Assembly: GCA_024102795.1 (NCBI GenBank)
Contig: JAGFJK010000451.1
Location: 1 to 41,746, forward strand
Length of the DNA: 41,746 nt
Direction of reading: 5' to 3'
DNA from: Pirellulaceae bacterium
GTDB lineage: Bacteria > Planctomycetota > Planctomycetia > Pirellulales > Pirellulaceae
The number at the start of each line of letters is the position of its first letter. Positions within the stretch are counted from its first letter, which is position 1. Of the stretch, positions 34,000-41,746 are shown piece by piece. Under the pieces are notes generated by a model. That model was not told the origin of the DNA, did no database searches, and saw only the letters and a list, made by a program, of their open reading frames with translations. The translations under genes and the position numbers were made by a program.

Positions 34000-36195
34000 T
34001 CATCTTGCCCCCCGCGACGGACCCTCGTGGGAAGGCGGTTCAGGGGCGGAAGACGGTTCCGTGGCGGAAACTGAATCCGCAGCCGCTCGGCTGGTGCTGG
34101 AGGTGTGGTTCCAGGTCAGGTCCGGCGCATCGGCCAGCAGCAGCACGACCGAACGGGCCGCGGCGCGATACTGGCCGCTGGTGACCCGCGGCGCGACCGC
34201 CAGCTCGCAGAAGTCCTGGGGCGATTCCAGCGACGTGTCGATGACCCGCTGCCAACCCAGGGCCGCTCCCGGCGGGCTGGCCGGCAGTTCGAACTCCAGC
34301 GGCTCCCAATAGGCGTTGAAAATCATGTACAGCCGATGCCGGGCCGCGTCGGCCGTCACCGCCAGGCTGTGCGAATCGTCGCTCAAATCGGGCTGCCGCA
34401 GCTTGACCCCGTGCCAGACCACCTGCGAGAGCTTCAGCAGTTGCCCCAGGCTCATGCCCTCCGTCTGGCGGAACGGCAACTGGCGATAGAAATGAATCAG
34501 CCGTTTGGCGAACTGATAGATGTCGCGGTGGCGAGCCAGCAGGGACCAGTCGAACCAACTGGTCTCGTTGTCCTGGCAGTAGGCGTTGTTGTTCCCCTGC
34601 TGGGTGCGCCGCACCTCGTCGCCCATCAGGATCATCGGCACGCCCAGGGCAAGCAAGTTGATGGCGAAGAAGTTCTTGATCTGCCGCCGCCGCAGTGTCT
34701 CGATCCGCTGGTCGTTCGTCGGTCCCTCGACGCCGCAGTTCCAGCTCAGGTTCTGGTTATACCCGTCGCGATTCTGTTCGCCGTTGGCCAGGTTGTGCTT
34801 TTCGTTGTACGACACCAGGTCGTTGAGCGTGAAGCCGTCGTGGCAGGTCACGAAGTTGATGCTCTGCTCGGCCCCCAATTGCCGGTGCTCAAATAAGTCC
34901 GGACTGGCGGTCAGCCGCGACTGCAGGTGCCTCACGCAGGCCCGATCGCCCCGGACGAAAGCCCGCACGTCATCCCGGAAACGGCCGTTCCATTCCTTCC
35001 AGTGGTCGCCAAAGAAGCTGCCCACCTGGTACAGCCCCGCCGCGTCCCAGGCCTCGGCAATCAGTTTGGTTCCGCTGAGGATCGGATCGGTCTCGATGTC
35101 CCACAGGATTGGCGGATTGGCCAGCGGTTGTCCGTCCGGCCCGCGCGACAACACGGCTGCCAGGTCAAAGCGGAAGCCATCGACATGCATCTCCCGGACC
35201 CAGTACCGCAGGCTGTCCAGAATCAGCCTCCGCACGACGGCGTGATTGGCGTTCAGCGTGTTGCCGGTCCCCGTATAGTTCGCGTAGCGGGACGCTCCGG
35301 GCGGGGCATTCAGATTCAAGGTGTAGTAACCCCGGTTCTCCAGCCCCTTGAAGCAGAACGTCGGCCCTCGCTCGTTGCCTTCGGCCGTATGATTGTAGAC
35401 CACGTCCAGGATCACTTCGATCTTGGCTCGGTGCAGCGCCTTGACCATGTCGCGGAATTCGTCCAGCACCGCCAGCGTTCCGCCGCGGGAACTGTAGGGC
35501 CCGTGCGGCGCGAACAGCGACACCGGATTGTAACCCCAGTAGTTGGTCAGTCCGGGAATCGCCTCCTGCGGATCGAAGTGAAAGACCGGCAGCAGTTCGA
35601 CCGCCGTGACGCCCAGATCCTGCAGGTAGGGGATCTTGGCCACCAGCCCGGCATAGGTGCCGCGGAGCGAATCGTCGAGCCCCGAGTTGGGGTGCCGCGT
35701 GAAGCCGCCCACGTGCAGTTCGTAGATCACGCTGCGGGCGAACGGCACGCACAACGGCCGGTCTCCTTCCCAGTCGTAGTCGCCGAGATCCGTTACCACG
35801 CTCTTCATCGCCAGGGGCGTGTTGTCGCCCGGACGGGCCGCGGCCTGCCGGTCGTAATCTGGCGGCACAGCCACGCAGCGGCCGTAGGGGTCGAGCAGCA
35901 CCTTGCCCGGGTCGAAGCAATATCCGTCTTCGGGCCGGTGGGGACCGTACGTGCGAAATCCATACATCTGCCCGGCCCGCAAGCCCTTCACGAACACGTG
36001 CCAATAGTGAAACGAGCGCTGGTTCGCTCGCGGGTTCAGCCGGATGACGCGCGCCGGCCGGCGCTCGTCCACCGCATCAAACAGCAGCAGTTCCAGCGAG
36101 TCGCAACTCTTGGAATAGACGCTGAAGTTGACGCCATCGGGATAAACCGTGGCTCCCAGGGGATAACTGCGGCCCGCTAACACGTCGGATTGCAT
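34000..36195 (-). CDS. glgX: Glycogen debranching enzyme GlgX / isoamylase (GH13)
   Basis: A 731-residue cytoplasmic alpha-1,6-glucosidase that trims branches from glycogen-type glucans. The N-terminal CBM48 domain (about 10-100; GATVYPDGVNFSVYSKSCDS) precedes the (beta/alpha)8 barrel. Catalytic residues are intact: nucleophile D344 in HVDGFRFDLAAVLSR, acid/base E381 in LIAEAWDAAGLYQ and stabiliser D452 in NFVTCHDGFTLNDLV. EVILDVVYNHTAEGN is the first conserved GH13 region. The length agrees with GlgX/TreX (about 650-720); the last 40 residues are a Ser/Pro/Ala-rich extension (SSTSRAAADSVSATEPSSAP), unusual and not in the fold. ATG at 36195 is one base after the stop of the TIM-barrel gene, so the two are coupled. 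No glycogen synthase or phosphorylase is in the window. Confidence 0.94.
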   Translation of the reverse strand: MQSDVLAGRSYPLGATVYPDGVNFSVYSKSCDSLELLLFDAVDERRPARVIRLNPRANQRSFHYWHVFVKGLRAGQMYGFRTYGPHRPEDGYCFDPGKVLLDPYGRCVAVPPDYDRQAAARPGDNTPLAMKSVVTDLGDYDWEGDRPLCVPFARSVIYELHVGGFTRHPNSGLDDSLRGTYAGLVAKIPYLQDLGVTAVELLPVFHFDPQEAIPGLTNYWGYNPVSLFAPHGPYSSRGGTLAVLDEFRDMVKALHRAKIEVILDVVYNHTAEGNERGPTFCFKGLENRGYYTLNLNAPPGASRYANYTGTGNTLNANHAVVRRLILDSLRYWVREMHVDGFRFDLAAVLSRGPDGQPLANPPILWDIETDPILSGTKLIAEAWDAAGLYQVGSFFGDHWKEWNGRFRDDVRAFVRGDRACVRHLQSRLTASPDLFEHRQLGAEQSINFVTCHDGFTLNDLVSYNEKHNLANGEQNRDGYNQNLSWNCGVEGPTNDQRIETLRRRQIKNFFAINLLALGVPMILMGDEVRRTQQGNNNAYCQDNETSWFDWSLLARHRDIYQFAKRLIHFYRQLPFRQTEGMSLGQLLKLSQVVWHGVKLRQPDLSDDSHSLAVTADAARHRLYMIFNAYWEPLEFELPASPPGAALGWQRVIDTSLESPQDFCELAVAPRVTSGQYRAAARSVVLLLADAPDLTWNHTSSTSRAAADSVSATEPSSAPEPPSHEGPSRGAR

Positions 36196-36196
36196 G

Positions 36197-37138
36197 TCAG
36201 CCGATCTTTCGCAGGCACTCGGCCAGGTAGGTTCGCGAGCGGTTGATCTCGGCCGTCACTTCCGCCGTGCCGTCCAGGATCGGGATCCCGCGCGGCACGG
36301 GATGCATGAAGATCTCGGTCCAGCCCTGGTAGTTGATCTCGCGCAGCGCCGCCAGCAAGGGCGTGAAGTCCAGCGGGCCGCGGCCGGGCATCTGCAACAG
36401 CTCCTGCTCCTTGGGCAGTTTGGTCATGCAGCCCATCCCGTGTTGCCAGGCATAGAATACGGCGATGCGCGGTCCCAGGTCTCGAATAAGCTGCGCGAGC
36501 AGTTTTTCATCCTGCGGCAGGTGGTACGGAGCCAGCGCGATCGCCAGCGGCCGGCCGCCGGTAAACTCCAGCAGCCATTTCATTGAATCGGGCGACTGGA
36601 TCAGGTTGCTGCCGTGGTTCTCGATGGCGATCGTGACCCCGGTCTGTTCCGCCAGCTCCAGGTGCGGTTTCATCTGTTCGGCAAACGCGGCGACGGCCCG
36701 CTTCAATTCGTCGCCTTGCGCGTCCTTCGGACCCTTGCCGCCGGTGACGATGGTGCGGCAGCCCAGCCGTTGAGCCAACCGCATCTCGTCCGCCAGCCCG
36801 AACGGTCCCAGCTTGTACTGTGTCAGGCATCCCAGCGAAACCTGGTGGCGATCCAGCTGTTCGCGGAAGCGCGCCTCGCCCAGCTCGTCCAACTGCTCGC
36901 GCTGGTTGCCGTGCACCATCGGCCAGAGGTCGATCGCCGCGGCGCCAGTCCGCGCCACCTCGGGCAGGATCTCGGCCAGAGGCGTGTAACCGTACATGCA
37001 GGAGGCCAGCAGGTAGCGCGGCTGGAAACCAGCCTGCTCGGCGGCAACCGCCAAAGCACCGCCGAGAGAGCTGGCGGCGACTGTCGCCAGCCATTGGCGG
37101 CGCGTTTGCCGAAACTGGAAGGGTTCCTGTTGACTCAT
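36197..37138 (-). CDS. Exported sugar phosphate isomerase/epimerase-like TIM-barrel protein
   Basis: A 313-residue AP-endonuclease-2-fold protein, a family of metal-dependent TIM barrels that includes xylose isomerase-like epimerases. The N-terminus FRQTRRQWLATVAASSLGGA is a Tat-like signal (R-R followed by Q-W-L), common in planctomycetal members. Motifs seen: AAAIDLWPMVHGNQ, RLGCRTIVTGGKG, GVTIAIENHGSNLIQSPDSM (metal-binding Glu and His) and GWTEIFMHPV. ATG at 37138 has GAGGG nine bases upstream. It is followed by glgX one base after its stop, so both come from one mRNA although one product is exported and the other cytosolic, if the Tat reading is right. Substrate unknown. Confidence 0.88.
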   Translation of the reverse strand: MSQQEPFQFRQTRRQWLATVAASSLGGALAVAAEQAGFQPRYLLASCMYGYTPLAEILPEVARTGAAAIDLWPMVHGNQREQLDELGEARFREQLDRHQVSLGCLTQYKLGPFGLADEMRLAQRLGCRTIVTGGKGPKDAQGDELKRAVAAFAEQMKPHLELAEQTGVTIAIENHGSNLIQSPDSMKWLLEFTGGRPLAIALAPYHLPQDEKLLAQLIRDLGPRIAVFYAWQHGMGCMTKLPKEQELLQMPGRGPLDFTPLLAALREINYQGWTEIFMHPVPRGIPILDGTAEVTAEINRSRTYLAECLRKIG

Positions 37139-37241
37139 CGATTGAATGCCCTCGATCGAGAACACGGCCGGAAGCCAGCCGTCCCCACCATTGTAATCCG
37201 TCAACCAACCGCCAGCTCAACCCGGCCTCGACAACCGTCTC

Positions 37242-38033
37242 TCAACCTCTCAGACCGGCTGATTCCCGCAACCGGGCCAGCGTCTGGCGAGCGACCGGCT
37301 GGTTGGCGATCGGGCCCAGGTGCGGCGTCGTCCCGGTTGAACTGCGGTAGATGATCACCAGCGCGTTCCACAACGGATTGCGGAAGAAGTGCGCACGCGA
37401 ATGGTTGATCGCCTCGCGGAAATCGTCCGGGAAGTCGCGGGCCGACGCCGGCTTGACCGTCAAACCCTGCTGCCGAAGCTGCTCGAGCGCCGTCAGGTGC
37501 TGGTGATACAGCGTCGAGATCTCCGCGTCCTTGAACACCTGGTGGAACGCCCCCGGCGAGGCGGGCAGGCTGGCGCCTTCCACCGCCGCTCCCGTCGTCA
37601 GTCCGCCCCGGGGCTGCTTGAACACCGTCACCATGTCGCAGGCGGTCTTTGGCGGCTGCGTTCCCGTGCGGAAGATCGTGCCGTACACCTGCCCGGTGCG
37701 GTCGATCAGCGGGATCAGGACCGCCGGTGGCGCGGTCTCGACCTGCAGCGGCGGCCCGGCCAGTTGAAAGCCCGCATCCTGGTAGGCCAGGAAAATGTCC
37801 ATCATGTCCTCGGTGACCTTGCCCTGCTCGATCGGCGTCAGTTTGATGTCCTGCGGCATGGCGGCCGAGATCATGATGATCGTGAACAGCAGGAATGCCA
37901 GGGCCACCGCGGGCAGCCCCACCAGGATCCGCACCGGCAGCGGCAGTCCCAGGAACTGCGGCGGGCTGACCGCCAGCACGCCCAGGATGACTCCCACCAC
38001 GATCGGCAGAAACTTGTAGATGAACGCTTTCAT
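37242..38033 (-). CDS. Membrane protein with N-terminal double helix, family not recognised
   Basis: A 263-residue protein. Two membrane segments at about 5-24 (IYKFLPIVVGVILGVLAVSP) and 31-60 (ILVGLPAVALAFLLFTIIMI) are followed by a soluble region of about 200 residues on one side. This contains PPAVLIPLIDRTGQVYGTIF (a possible beta sheet) and HFFRNPLWNALVIIYRSSTG near the end; I recognise no family. Start at 38033 is supported by GGAGGAA five to eleven bases upstream; the frame is open to 38291 but without signal. It lies 103 bases before the TIM-barrel gene and is divergent from the metallohydrolase gene (256 bases). It may be the first gene of the run that includes glgX. Confidence 0.8.
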   Translation of the reverse strand: MKAFIYKFLPIVVGVILGVLAVSPPQFLGLPLPVRILVGLPAVALAFLLFTIIMISAAMPQDIKLTPIEQGKVTEDMMDIFLAYQDAGFQLAGPPLQVETAPPAVLIPLIDRTGQVYGTIFRTGTQPPKTACDMVTVFKQPRGGLTTGAAVEGASLPASPGAFHQVFKDAEISTLYHQHLTALEQLRQQGLTVKPASARDFPDDFREAINHSRAHFFRNPLWNALVIIYRSSTGTTPHLGPIANQPVARQTLARLRESAGLRG

Positions 38034-38289
38034 CGTGTTCCTCCGGGCCGCGCGGCGGGCGGCGAATCCTGCGCTCCGCCCACGCCCGCCGTCAGCAGGA
38101 TGCCGGCGGCCAACTGCCCGCTGAGCCAACGGACCGCTTGCACCCACCGCCGCCAGGTTGTCTGCTGGATACTCAAGCCTGGGCCTCCCCGCAACGCGCC
38201 CCAGCGTCGACATCCGGCTCAAGCTACCGCGCCGGGTTCGAAGAATCGACATTATCATCAGCGGATTGCTGGAAAGAAAGCAGACGCCC

Positions 38290-40035
38290 ATGAAAGATGC
38301 GCCGCAGCTCGCCGGGCGCCCGAACGCACGCGGGGCCCGCTACTTTCGCGGAGCGAAAGGCGACTATCTCGTGGCAGCTCTCGTGTGGTTGTTGACGATC
38401 GCGGCGGCCGCGGCGGTGGAATACCGGGCGACCGTCGTCGACTCCCAGACCGGCCAGCCACTGCCGGCCCGCGTCTACATGCGCGACGCGGCGGGCAACT
38501 GGCTGTTCGTCCAATCGGCCGACGCCGAGGGCTCGGCCCTGCCGTATCGCGAGCAGTGGGTGCCGTTGCCGGGCTCGGAGGACCAGCACACCACGATTTC
38601 CGCTCATCCGTTTCGCATCGATCTGCCGCCAGGAACGTACGAAGTGCGCATCGAACGCGGCAAGGAATACCATCCGCTGGTCCGCCAGGTAACGCTCGGA
38701 AACCAGCCGCGGGCCGACGTGCTGCCGCTGCATCGCTGGGCGAACCTGGCCGAGCGCGGCTGGTATTCGGGCGAGACGCACGTGCATCGCCGGTTGGAGG
38801 AACTGCCCAACGTGATGCTGGCCGAGGATTTGAACGTGGCCTTTCCCGTCACGTTCTGGACCACGTTCGCGGGCCAGGCGCCGGGTCTGGAGCCGTCGCC
38901 GCTCCGCCGCCAGGGTCCCTCGCCATTTGGCCCTCGCACCGACCGCGGGCCGGAACCGATCGTGGTGGACGCCACGCACGTGATGTTTCCTCGCAATACC
39001 GAGTACGAGATCTTCTCGTTTGGCCAGCGGCGGCACACGCTGGGAGCCGTCTTCATCCTGAACCACCGGAGCCACTTCACCGGCGGGATGCCGCCAGTCG
39101 GCCGGATCGCCGAGCTCGCGCATGCGGAAGGCGCCTTGCTGGACCTGGACAAGCATAGCTGGCCCTGGTCGATGATGCTGGTTCCGGTGGCCAAGGTGGA
39201 TCTGTACGAACTGTCCAACAACAGCGTCTGGCGGACCCGGTTCGGTTTTCGGCGAGTGGCCGTCGAGCCGGCCCGGTACATGCAGGTCGAAACGGACGAA
39301 GGCGGACTGACCGAGTGGGGCTGGTTGAATTACGGCTTTGAAAACTACTACTCGCTGCTGAACTGCGGCCTGCGATTGCGGCCCACAGCGGGCACGGCGT
39401 CGGGTGTCCATCCGGTTCCGCTGGGGTACGGCCGCGTGTACGTGCAGGTCGGCCCGCGGTTTGAGGCCCAGCGGTGGATTGACGGTCTGCGCGCCGGGCG
39501 CAGTTTCGTGACCACGGGCCCGATGCTGCTGGCCCGTTTGAACGACCAGCATCCGGGGCACGTGTTTCGCCAGTCGGAACCCGCGACGATGAACTGCCGG
39601 CTGCAAATCGAATCGCTCAGCTCGCGCCCGATCGACCGCGTGGAAGTCGTGGTCAACGGCCGCGTCCAGCAGACGCTGCGCCCAGCCGCCGAGTATGCCT
39701 CGCCGCCGGCAGATTACGAGGTGCCGCCCGTGAAAGTGTATCGCGAAGCGTTCCGCGTGCAGGTTCCCCTGGAGCGGTCCGGCTGGGTCGTGGTCCGCAG
39801 CTTCGAACGGCAGGCCGACGGGCGGATCCGGTTCGCGCATACCGCGCCGTGGCACGTGGAGCTGGCTGGTCAGCCGGTGCGGCCGCGCGCCGAGGAGGTC
39901 GAGTATCTGACGAGCCGCGTGCGGGACGAACTGGAACGCAGCCGGGAACTGCTGCCGGCCGAAGCGATCGAAGAGTTCCGCGCCGCCTTGCGGTTCTACG
40001 AGAACCTGCGGCCCGCAGGTGAATCAAACGAATGA
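38290..40035 (+). CDS. CehA/McbA-type metallohydrolase (PHP-like), exported
   Basis: A 581-residue protein (from ATG at 38290) whose central domain matches CehA/McbA metallohydrolases: WYSGETHVHRRLEELPNVML (metal-binding His pair), then VFILNHRSHFTGG and LLDLDKHSWPWSM. The family includes carbaryl-type hydrolases. A hydrophobic segment VAALVWLLTIAAAAAVEYRA (28-47) looks like a signal; 27 residues precede it, ten of them (RYFRGAKGDY) encoded by a family A hairpin repeat. A GTG at 38371 would start the protein exactly at the signal segment and may be the real start; no clear ribosome-binding site decides. An N-terminal beta domain (TVVDSQTGQPLPARVYMRDA, Ig- or CarboxypepD-like) precedes the hydrolase, and the C-terminal 200 residues have no recognised fold. 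Confidence 0.82.
   Translation: MKDAPQLAGRPNARGARYFRGAKGDYLVAALVWLLTIAAAAAVEYRATVVDSQTGQPLPARVYMRDAAGNWLFVQSADAEGSALPYREQWVPLPGSEDQHTTISAHPFRIDLPPGTYEVRIERGKEYHPLVRQVTLGNQPRADVLPLHRWANLAERGWYSGETHVHRRLEELPNVMLAEDLNVAFPVTFWTTFAGQAPGLEPSPLRRQGPSPFGPRTDRGPEPIVVDATHVMFPRNTEYEIFSFGQRRHTLGAVFILNHRSHFTGGMPPVGRIAELAHAEGALLDLDKHSWPWSMMLVPVAKVDLYELSNNSVWRTRFGFRRVAVEPARYMQVETDEGGLTEWGWLNYGFENYYSLLNCGLRLRPTAGTASGVHPVPLGYGRVYVQVGPRFEAQRWIDGLRAGRSFVTTGPMLLARLNDQHPGHVFRQSEPATMNCRLQIESLSSRPIDRVEVVVNGRVQQTLRPAAEYASPPADYEVPPVKVYREAFRVQVPLERSGWVVVRSFERQADGRIRFAHTAPWHVELAGQPVRPRAEEVEYLTSRVRDELERSRELLPAEAIEEFRAALRFYENLRPAGESNE
38338..38364 (-). repeat. Family A hairpin repeat inside a coding sequence
   Basis: On the minus strand these 27 bases are identical to 17074-17100. 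The core hairpin is 38343-38359. It lies near the 5' end of the metallohydrolase reading frame, or just upstream if the GTG at 38371 is the start. Confidence 0.88.
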
Positions 40036-40062
40036 GAAGTCTGATTGCTTATTACTTGGAGG

Positions 40063-40176
40063 CCGCGATATGCATGTAGCGCGGCGCGTCAGCGAGGGAA
40101 ACCGCGATATGCATGTAGCCCGAAGCGTAAGCGAGGGAAACTTGCTGGCCGCTTCCCTCGCTGACGCATCGGGCTA
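40063..40176. repeat. Family C: two direct repeats plus an inverted partner
   Basis: Two 39-base direct copies (40063-40101 and 40102-40140) share CCGCGATATGCATGTAGC at the left and AGCGAGGGAAA at the right. A third, inverted part at 40153-40176 pairs with 40116-40139 at 22 of 24 positions, giving a long hairpin with a 13-base loop. It lies in the 201-base gap between the metallohydrolase and RidA-like genes. Confidence 0.85.
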
Positions 40177-40236
40177 TATTTGAATCAAAATCGGCAACGG
40201 TCCAATCAACCTTAACTCGGGAGTTTACGAGCAACC

Positions 40237-40677
40237 ATGGGAGCTGAACAGAAAGCACGGGAATTGGGGATCGAATTCCCCGCGCTGACGCGCGGATACT
40301 TGAATCTGTGCGTCCGCTCCGGCAACCTGCTGATCACGTCGGGGCACACCAGCGACCTGAAGGGCGTGCTGGGGAAGAATCTGACGGTGGAGCAGGGTTA
40401 CGAGGGAGCCAAGGACTGCGCAGTGAAGATCCTGCGGTCGGTGCATCACGCCCACGGCACTCTGGACGGACTGCGGGTCTTGAAAGTCCTGGGCTGCGTC
40501 TACTCCGCTCCGGACTTCACCGAGCAGCATCTGGTGATCAACGGCGCCTCGGACCTGCTGCACCAGATCTTTGGCAAGGACGGCGACGGCTACCACGCCC
40601 GCAGTGCGCTCGGTTTCGCGGCCTTGCCCACCGGAGCGGCGGTGGAAGTCGAGGCGATCTTCGAGATCAAGTCCTGA
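40237..40677 (+). CDS. RidA (YjgF/YER057c/UK114) family protein
   Basis: A 146-residue cytosolic protein of a family whose founding member hydrolyses reactive enamines/imines. LCVRSGNLLITSGHTSDLKG is the family's first motif, and YHARSALGFAALPTGAAVEVEAIF is the C-terminal active-site motif, with the Arg of A-R-S as the carboxylate-binding residue. The protein is longer by about 15 residues than RidA and contains EQGYEGAKDCAVKILRSVHH, as in the related YjgH/Rid4-7 groups, so the exact subgroup is not clear. Start ATG at 40237 follows the family C hairpin by 60 bases; GGGAG lies a little too far upstream (16 bases). It is probably single, since the sigma-factor gene begins 131 bases on. Confidence 0.92.
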   Translation: MGAEQKARELGIEFPALTRGYLNLCVRSGNLLITSGHTSDLKGVLGKNLTVEQGYEGAKDCAVKILRSVHHAHGTLDGLRVLKVLGCVYSAPDFTEQHLVINGASDLLHQIFGKDGDGYHARSALGFAALPTGAAVEVEAIFEIKS

Positions 40678-40808
40678 GCGGCGGCGGAAGAAAAATTTTT
40701 TCCGGCGGCGCGTGACATTCGGCGGTGATTTCCTGCCCACTCCTGGTTGGCCGGTGCCGGCGTTTGGCCCTTGACCCGGGGGGGACTTGCCCCGTGAGAA
40801 CCTCGCAC

Positions 40809-41441
40809 ATGAGCTCCAGCCACAGCGAACAACTGGCCACCTTGCTGGCGGGAGCTCGCGACGGCCGGTTGGACGACCTGGGCCAATTGCTGGAAATGTA
40901 CCGCAGCTACATGATGCTGGTCGCCCAGGCACAACTGGGGGCCGACCTGCGGGTCCGCGCCAGCCATTCGGATGTGGTGCAGGAGACCTTCCTGGAAGCT
41001 CATCGCGACTTCGGCCAGTTTCAAGGCAGCACGCCGGCGGAACTGGTGGCCTGGATCCGGCGGATCCTGCTGAACAACATCGCGCGAGTGGTCGAGCAAC
41101 ATAAGCTAACCGCCAAGCGGGACGTGCGCCGGGAGATCTCGCTGCGCGAGCGGGTCGCCTCGCTGGAGCAATCGTCTTTCGACCTGGACGCGGCCCTGGT
41201 CAGCCCGTGGAGTTCTCCGGGAAGCCAGGTCGAACGCGAGGAACAAGCGGTTCTGGTGGCCGACCAGTTGGCGAAGCTGCCGGAGGACTATCGGCAAGTC
41301 GTCATGCTGCGGAACCTTCAGGGTCTCTCGTTCGAGGAAGTCGCCACTCGCCTGGGTCGATCCTCCGGTGCCGTGCGGATGTTGTGGTTGCGGGCCATCG
41401 ATCGCCTCCGGCAGCAGTTGGAGAAAGAGAACCTGATATGA
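40809..41441 (+). CDS. ECF-type RNA polymerase sigma factor
   Basis: A 210-residue sigma-70-family factor with only regions 2 and 4. Region 2 spans about 35-105 (RASHSDVVQETFLEAHRDFG, the polymerase-binding and -10-binding helices) and region 4 spans about 150-205 (LPEDYRQVVMLRNLQGLSFE and ATRLGRSSGAVRMLWLRAID, the -35-binding helix-turn-helix). This fits the planctomycete ECF group found next to Ser/Thr kinases. ATG at 40809 starts MSSSHSEQ; the frame is open to 40725, but that part is not conserved in kind. The stop TGA overlaps the ATG of the next gene (ATGA), a strong sign of coupled translation. No anti-sigma factor of the usual zinc type is seen. Confidence 0.94.
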   Translation: MSSSHSEQLATLLAGARDGRLDDLGQLLEMYRSYMMLVAQAQLGADLRVRASHSDVVQETFLEAHRDFGQFQGSTPAELVAWIRRILLNNIARVVEQHKLTAKRDVRREISLRERVASLEQSSFDLDAALVSPWSSPGSQVEREEQAVLVADQLAKLPEDYRQVVMLRNLQGLSFEEVATRLGRSSGAVRMLWLRAIDRLRQQLEKENLI

Positions 41442-41746
41442 GCTCGGACTCCGCTCGGGCCGAGGACGCCGGCGATCGGGTCGACCCGCGCATCCTGGAG
41501 ATCCTGGAGGCGTACCTGGTCGAGCTGGAACAGGGCGGCAGCGCGGATCCGCACGAACTGCTGCAGCGGCATCCGGCTGAGGCGGAGCGGTTGCGGCCCT
41601 ACTTGGCCAGCCTGCGGTTCCTGCACCAGGCGCGGCCGGCCGCGCCTGGGACCTTGGCGGCCGATGCGCCTCGGACCACCGGCGAACCGGCCGGCAAGAC
41701 CGCCGTTCCTCGGTGTACGGCAAACGCGGTGGACTGGCCGCGGCGG
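41438..41746 (+). CDS. N-terminus of a planctomycete Ser/Thr protein kinase-family protein, cut by the window
   Basis: 103 codons without a stop run to the right edge. It starts at ATG 41438, overlapping the sigma-factor stop by four bases. The visible part is soluble: ILEILEAYLVELEQGGSADP, then HELLQRHPAEAERLRPYLAS and LRFLHQARP. The pattern L-L-x-R-H-P-E/A-x-A-x-x-L-R-x-Y-L-x-x-L-x-F-L-H is the N-terminal extension typical of the Hanks-type kinases encoded beside ECF sigma factors in planctomycetes. The kinase domain itself would begin outside the window, so the assignment rests on this extension and on the neighbour. Such kinases are thought to act as regulators of their partner sigma factor. 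Confidence 0.75.
   Translation, partial: MSSDSARAEDAGDRVDPRILEILEAYLVELEQGGSADPHELLQRHPAEAERLRPYLASLRFLHQARPAAPGTLAADAPRTTGEPAGKTAVPRCTANAVDWPRR

Noticed and set aside
40679-40712. Possible terminator after the RidA gene (A-run then T-run flanked by GGCGG-type sequences)
   Set aside because: The GC arms do not pair well (they are near-direct, not inverted, repeats), so only the A/T part could pair; not convincing.

Overview
The window looks like chromosomal DNA of a high-GC planctomycete, most likely of the Pirellulales type. The evidence is family content: a PSCyt1-type cytochrome c domain, a PA14/DUF1592-group cytochrome protein coupled to a Tat-signal DUF1552 protein, a formylglycine-type sulfatase, a large secreted GH2 enzyme, and an ECF sigma factor overlapping a protein with the N-terminus typical of planctomycetal Ser/Thr kinases. 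Several families of short hairpin repeats lie between genes. I see no rRNA, tRNA, CRISPR array, prophage or insertion sequence, so this reads as ordinary chromosome rather than an island.

Layout. 1-4813 (minus): a PIG-L deacetylase, an N-acyl-D-amino-acid deacylase-like amidohydrolase, an APC amino-acid permease and the start of a cytochrome protein; the middle two form a plausible uptake/deacylation unit. 5019-8705 (plus): a two-domain universal stress protein followed by an ADP-forming acyl-CoA synthetase/GNAT fusion of the Pat type. 8715-12028 (minus): a degenerate Mrr-like membrane protein, a TauE/SafE exporter and an NRAMP-fold transporter lacking the usual metal motifs. 12148-13021 (plus): a coupled EthD-like protein and 2OG-Fe(II) oxygenase. 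13203-17028: the DUF1592/DUF1552 pair. 17150-21695: an HpcH/HpaI aldolase, a repeat-rich spacer, and a two-gene tripartite tricarboxylate transporter whose binding protein is fused to the TctB membrane subunit. 21857-25754: a secreted GH2 glycosidase and a sulfatase, convergent, suggesting polysaccharide breakdown.

26353-30848: an HtrA/DegP protease with its own terminator, facing a sigma-54 response regulator and sensor kinase that lie 1 nt apart. 31268-32719: an unusual exported protein with 33 cysteines and a coiled-coil tail. 32831-38033 (minus): a thioredoxin-like exported protein, a GlgX-type debranching enzyme coupled to a Tat-signal TIM-barrel protein, and an unrecognised membrane protein. 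38290-40677: a CehA/McbA-type metallohydrolase whose N-terminus carries a dispersed hairpin repeat, and a RidA-family protein. 40809 to the right edge: the ECF sigma factor and the truncated kinase-family gene.

The most noteworthy items are the TctC-TctB fusion, the Pat-like enzyme that keeps its phosphohistidine next to a universal stress protein, the cysteine-rich coiled-coil protein, the motif-less NRAMP homologue, the pseudo-nuclease Mrr protein, and the hairpin repeat families, one of which is read as coding sequence. No single complete new system is proven by the sequence. Starts were chosen from ribosome-binding sites and signal peptides; all family assignments come from reading motifs, without database searches.
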